Part shown: positions 4,206 to 6,829 of the stretch, one piece after another
Layout: each line of letters starts with the position of its first letter
How positions within the stretch are numbered: position 1 is the first letter of the stretch
Assembly (NCBI GenBank): GCA_001789515.1
Contig: MFZT01000020.1
Span: 1 to 6,829, forward strand
Origin: Candidatus Roizmanbacteria bacterium RIFCSPHIGHO2_02_FULL_43_11
GTDB lineage: Bacteria; Patescibacteriota; Microgenomatia; UBA1406; HO2-37-13b
Length of the DNA: 6,829 bases
Reading direction: 5' to 3'
Made by a program: the position numbers and the translations under genes
Notes under the pieces: model-generated
The model's database searches: none
The model's input: the letters and a program-made list of their open reading frames with translations, nothing else
Told to the model about the DNA's origin: nothing

Positions 4206-6425
4206 TTAATAGCTGTCAAGAGGTATTTCGAAGATAATTCCAGACCCACTTTTGGATCTAAAAATAGCCTTTCCTAGAGCCTCAAACTTTGATTCTTGCA
4301 ACGTCGAATATTTCCCCCTCTCATTTCTTCCAATAATGACATATTTGATCCGATATTTCTGCAGTAACTGTCGAGTAAGTGTAAAATCATTACTTTCATA
4401 AAGTGCTTCGATCTCTGGAATGAGTCTCCCCACAACCTGTGAATCGCCTCTCCATAGCCATTGATGCACCCACCACCCTGCTACAGTAGGAAGGCCTGTA
4501 AAGGCAGAGACGACGTTGTAATCCGTATATGAGTCTCCTTGGGCCTCGAGGATCGTTGGTTGCCCACGAACATGTGTCTGTAAATAGTTAATAATTTCAT
4601 AATATTCTGGATATGATGTAAGCATCCACGATCGTCCGTCAAAGGAAAGTTGTCGTTGATCTGTTCCGTAGTATGAATTAATTGCAAAAAATGGATAGAC
4701 TGTAACAAGGATGAAAAGGGGCATAAAAGCAAGGATATAAAAGCGGGAAAATAGATCTTTGAGGTGCCATTTGAAATTCGCGAAAGTAAATGCGCTGGCA
4801 ATACCCATCATAATAAATGCCTGATACCCTAATTTAAACATGGTGTTTGCCCTGAAGTGTGTTGGGTAGATATCCTTGGCATACACAAACTCTGGCATGA
4901 GGATGAGAATGGTTGAAAAGGCACATACCATGAGCATGAATACTGTTGTACGGCTTATATGAAAGCGCTTGATGGTGGCGTGTGCAAGAAGGAACAGCGC
5001 GTTAAACCAGAAGAAGCCCCATAATGTAATGAGCATCCACCACACTGAAGACTGGCATTTTCCTTCAAAAACGATACGGTTTTGCAAAAAAGTGCCTTGA
5101 ACGACATTATGCAGTGTACGCGTAAGGTTTGCCGACAGGCAGTTTACCCCAAATCCTGTCGAAAATGGCTCAAACTTCGTAGAAAATGGTAGGTTGAACA
5201 GAACAAAACCTCCGATAAGTACCCCAATATAAAGAAAAAACCTTGTTGAAAGGCCAAAAAGCACAAACAAAACAAAAGCACTTAGCAAGAGGTATATTGG
5301 TGCATCAAAAGCATTAGTCATAAGATGAATGCTCATCATGAAACTCAAGAATATGACGTAACCTAAATAGCCTTTTGTGACAGACAAATCATCTTTAAAA
5401 GCAGTGAAAAGTTGAGATAGGGATTTTAAAGAAATGATCAATGAACTTCTTTTAAGATGGGCAAATATCACATAGAGGACAGTAATGGTTATCAAAACAA
5501 AGGGGATATCAAATACATGTCCGTGTAGATCTGCGACTACATATGAGTATATAGGAAACTCATGAATTGTGAATGGGATAAATCGCGTTGCATCAGGGTA
5601 CCAATATCCCAGTGGTAATTTTGTCCAGACGAGCTCAACATTAAAAATTTCTTGGCCGATAAACTTTGCAGGAAGGGTCCACACGGGCACTGGTTTATCA
5701 CTGCCATAGCCTGTTGTAAAGGCATAAATGGCATGGAGATTACCCGCAAGGTTCACGAGAAAAGAGGCCAAGGCTCCGGTAACAAACGCAAATTTTAAGC
5801 TTTTTTTAAACGCTGTATACCCAATTGAGAGTCCCAGCGAAAATACTTCGACAACACTCAGAGCAAAAAGCTGTGCCAGAATAAGATTATAGGTGATATA
5901 AGCAGGAATGGTGCTAAGTTTGGTCAGCACAGCGCCTGTGATGTGACCAAAGTAATAATAGTTAATCGTTTTGCCGGCAAGCCACATATCTTTTGTGGGG
6001 AAATATGTACCGCGAAGTGCAGATTGGATAAACCCAAAGTCCATAAATTTTTCTAGACCATGAATGGAGGGTTCTCTACTTCGCACAGCTGCCCAGAAGA
6101 AAAATGCAACAAAACACAGTCCTTCTTCAAAGAGAATAGTTTTCAAAGGGAGGGGCTTTACATGAGTGCGATGTCGAGTAAGAAAATAGTTAAAAGCGAT
6201 TGCAAGGCCCAGCAATAAGAGTAATGAAAAGAATGTAAACGGCAAAACCTTGATGGTGCCAAGAACAAACATGCTGTACGAAAGCAAAAGAATGCCGATG
6301 CCCTTTGTGAAGCCATATCCCTGATCATACAAAGTATGAAAGATGCGGCGCGTTAATGGAAAAAAAATAACTCCAATAAGGAGTAACATCACATACCATG
6401 TAGAGGCATACAACAGCCAGTCCAT
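4206..6425 (-). CDS. DUF2298 (Chlor_Arch_YYY) multi-pass membrane protein, 739 aa
   Basis: This large integral membrane protein has about 13-15 hydrophobic segments. The family signature is present: EKFMDFGFIQSALRGTYFP, then the name-giving N155-Y-Y-Y-F-G160. Further hallmarks are YVVADLHGHVFDIP, RANTMFKLGYQAF, and the extracytoplasmic-like C-terminal part with TILEAQGDSYTDYN, TGLPTVAGWW and KYVIIGRNERGKYS. The family has no established biochemistry; its layout resembles GT-C glycosyltransferases that use polyprenyl-phosphate sugars at the outer membrane face, so a role in surface glycosylation is an inference. I start at the ATG at 6425 rather than the TTG at 6461: the TTG lies inside a -35 box, while 6425 is seven nt below the matching -10. 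The protein then opens with MDWLLYASTWYVMLLL, directly into the first helix. It stops at TAA 4206-4208. The size is within the family range and no break is visible. Confidence 0.9.
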   Translation of the reverse strand: MDWLLYASTWYVMLLLIGVIFFPLTRRIFHTLYDQGYGFTKGIGILLLSYSMFVLGTIKVLPFTFFSLLLLLGLAIAFNYFLTRHRTHVKPLPLKTILFEEGLCFVAFFFWAAVRSREPSIHGLEKFMDFGFIQSALRGTYFPTKDMWLAGKTINYYYFGHITGAVLTKLSTIPAYITYNLILAQLFALSVVEVFSLGLSIGYTAFKKSLKFAFVTGALASFLVNLAGNLHAIYAFTTGYGSDKPVPVWTLPAKFIGQEIFNVELVWTKLPLGYWYPDATRFIPFTIHEFPIYSYVVADLHGHVFDIPFVLITITVLYVIFAHLKRSSLIISLKSLSQLFTAFKDDLSVTKGYLGYVIFLSFMMSIHLMTNAFDAPIYLLLSAFVLFVLFGLSTRFFLYIGVLIGGFVLFNLPFSTKFEPFSTGFGVNCLSANLTRTLHNVVQGTFLQNRIVFEGKCQSSVWWMLITLWGFFWFNALFLLAHATIKRFHISRTTVFMLMVCAFSTILILMPEFVYAKDIYPTHFRANTMFKLGYQAFIMMGIASAFTFANFKWHLKDLFSRFYILAFMPLFILVTVYPFFAINSYYGTDQRQLSFDGRSWMLTSYPEYYEIINYLQTHVRGQPTILEAQGDSYTDYNVVSAFTGLPTVAGWWVHQWLWRGDSQVVGRLIPEIEALYESNDFTLTRQLLQKYRIKYVIIGRNERGKYSTLQESKFEALGKAIFRSKSGSGIIFEIPLDSY
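4264..4293 (-). repeat. 30-bp imperfect inverted repeat, arm inside the DUF2298 gene
   Basis: This is the partner of 4073-4102. It encodes the near-terminal SKFEALGKAI stretch of the DUF2298 protein. The spacer between the arms is 161 nt and holds the DUF2298 stop codon, so a plus-strand transcript running from the small ORF into this gene could fold into a long stem here. Confidence 0.6.
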
Positions 6426-6432
6426 GCTGTCA

Positions 6433-6461
6433 AAGATAGCCTTTTTGGATTGAAATTGCAA
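6433..6461 (-). promoter_or_regulatory. Promoter of the DUF2298 gene, leaderless-type spacing
   Basis: On the minus strand TTGCAA (6456-6461), a 17-nt spacer and TATCTT (6433-6438) are followed after seven nt by the ATG at 6425. There is no room for a Shine-Dalgarno sequence. Its -35 abuts the -35 of the oppositely directed valS promoter, so the two probably compete for polymerase. Confidence 0.6.
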
Positions 6462-6478
6462 GCCGTTTCTGATATATT
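6450..6478 (+). promoter_or_regulatory. Promoter of valS, leaderless-type spacing
   Basis: TTGAAA (6450-6455), a 17-nt spacer and TATATT (6473-6478) are followed after seven nt by the ATG at 6486. Both boxes match the consensus at five of six positions. Transcription would start at or next to the ATG, giving a message without a 5' leader and leaving no room for a T-box or other leader control. Confidence 0.65.
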
Positions 6479-6485
6479 GCGGCGT

Positions 6486-6829
6486 ATGCAGAAGACCTTT
6501 CAGCCATCAGAACACGAGTCTCGATTATATGAATTTTGGGAAAAGAAAGGATATCTGAAACCAGATTCAGGGGAACCGTTTACAATCCTTATGCCTCCTC
6601 CAAATGCGAATGCTTCACTCCACGCTGGTCATGGAATGTATACAATTGATGACATTTTGATTCGCTGGAAGCGCATGAATGGATATGCATCGTTATGGAT
6701 TCCTGGGCTTGACCATGCAGGGTTTGAAACGCAGACAGTCTATGAAAAACATCTGCAAAAGCAAGGTAAGTCTCGTATGGATTTTGACCGGGAAACCCTT
6801 TATGACAATATTAATACGTTTGTCAAAGA
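6486..6829 (+). CDS. valS: Valyl-tRNA synthetase, N-terminal 114 residues (3' end cut by window edge)
   Basis: This is a class Ia aminoacyl-tRNA synthetase that charges tRNA-Val with valine in the cytoplasm. The N-terminus MQKTFQPSEHESRLYEFWEK matches the ValS opening. PPPNANASLHAGHG (residues 37-50) contains the HIGH signature as H46-A-G-H49, where most ValS have NVTG-x-LHMGHA. GLDHAGFETQ (74-83) is the ValS-specific counterpart of the common GTDHAGIATQ and separates it from IleS and LeuS. The frame is open to the window edge, so the editing domain, KMSKS motif and anticodon-binding domain lie beyond it. The start is set by the ATG at 6486, seven nt below a -10 box, with no upstream Shine-Dalgarno sequence. 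It is divergent from the DUF2298 gene. Identity is strong; the variant residues suggest a CPR-type enzyme. Confidence 0.93.
   Translation, partial: MQKTFQPSEHESRLYEFWEKKGYLKPDSGEPFTILMPPPNANASLHAGHGMYTIDDILIRWKRMNGYASLWIPGLDHAGFETQTVYEKHLQKQGKSRMDFDRETLYDNINTFVK

Noticed and set aside
4058..4249. A 63-codon minus-strand frame across the DUF2298 stop
   Set aside because: It overlaps the DUF2298 3' end in another frame and runs antisense to the small ORF; the residues look like no protein family.
474..5749. Other open frames of 60-106 codons, antisense or out of frame within the five large genes (for example 1164-1415 minus, 1790-2020 plus, 4481-4801 minus)
   Set aside because: They overlap clearly conserved coding sequence, show no family features and lack promoters or ribosome binding sites.
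1..6829. TGA recoded to glycine (as in Absconditabacteria/Gracilibacteria), suggested by the in-frame TGA at 4065
   Set aside because: Four long genes of 274-739 codons have no in-frame TGA, which would be very unlikely if TGA were a common Gly codon.
1..6829. Archaeal (DPANN) origin, suggested by the ligase, the DUF2298 family and leaderless starts
   Set aside because: Three starts have -35/-10 pairs with exactly 17-nt spacing and the -10 ending 6-7 nt from the ATG, and a DnaA-type box is present; no archaeal TATA/BRE arrangement is evident. Not fully excluded.

Overview
The window looks like a piece of a small-genome bacterium of the Candidate Phyla Radiation (Patescibacteria), possibly Microgenomates-like. 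The reasons are indirect. It has bacterial -35/-10 promoters with 17-nt spacers and DnaA-box-like sequences. These sit beside an archaeal/LIG1-type ATP-dependent DNA ligase and a DUF2298 (Chlor_Arch_YYY) membrane protein, a family known from archaea, Chloroflexi and CPR bacteria. The valyl-tRNA synthetase start has a divergent HIGH region. The lineage call is inference; a DPANN archaeon was considered and disfavoured because of the promoters.

Layout, left to right: (1) the 3' most of an ATP-dependent DNA ligase (+), cut at its N-terminus by the window edge; (2) a GT4 glycosyltransferase (-), convergent with the ligase, their stop codons overlapping in one CTAG; (3) a 28-bp bidirectional promoter region; (4) a GT2 glycosyltransferase (+); (5) a 447-bp stretch (3759-4205) without a long gene, which holds two DnaA-box-like sequences, several small hairpins, a strong promoter and a candidate 48-codon leaderless ORF followed by an in-frame continuation past a TGA; (6) a 739-residue DUF2298 membrane protein (-); (7) a 60-bp divergent promoter region with two back-to-back leaderless-type promoters; (8) the 5' end of valS (+), cut by the window edge.

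The two glycosyltransferases and the DUF2298 protein (which resembles GT-C-type membrane glycosyltransferases) probably serve cell-envelope or lipid glycosylation. The ligase and valS are housekeeping genes of replication/repair and translation. No polycistronic operon is visible: adjacent genes alternate in strand, and most genes appear to have their own promoter at or very near the start codon.

The most interesting parts are the repeated promoter geometry that predicts leaderless mRNAs, and the 3759-4205 interval. That interval carries an undescribed small ORF and a 30-bp sequence resembling, in inverted orientation and in codon register, the 3' end of the neighbouring DUF2298 gene. I saw no mobile element, CRISPR array, tRNA or rRNA.
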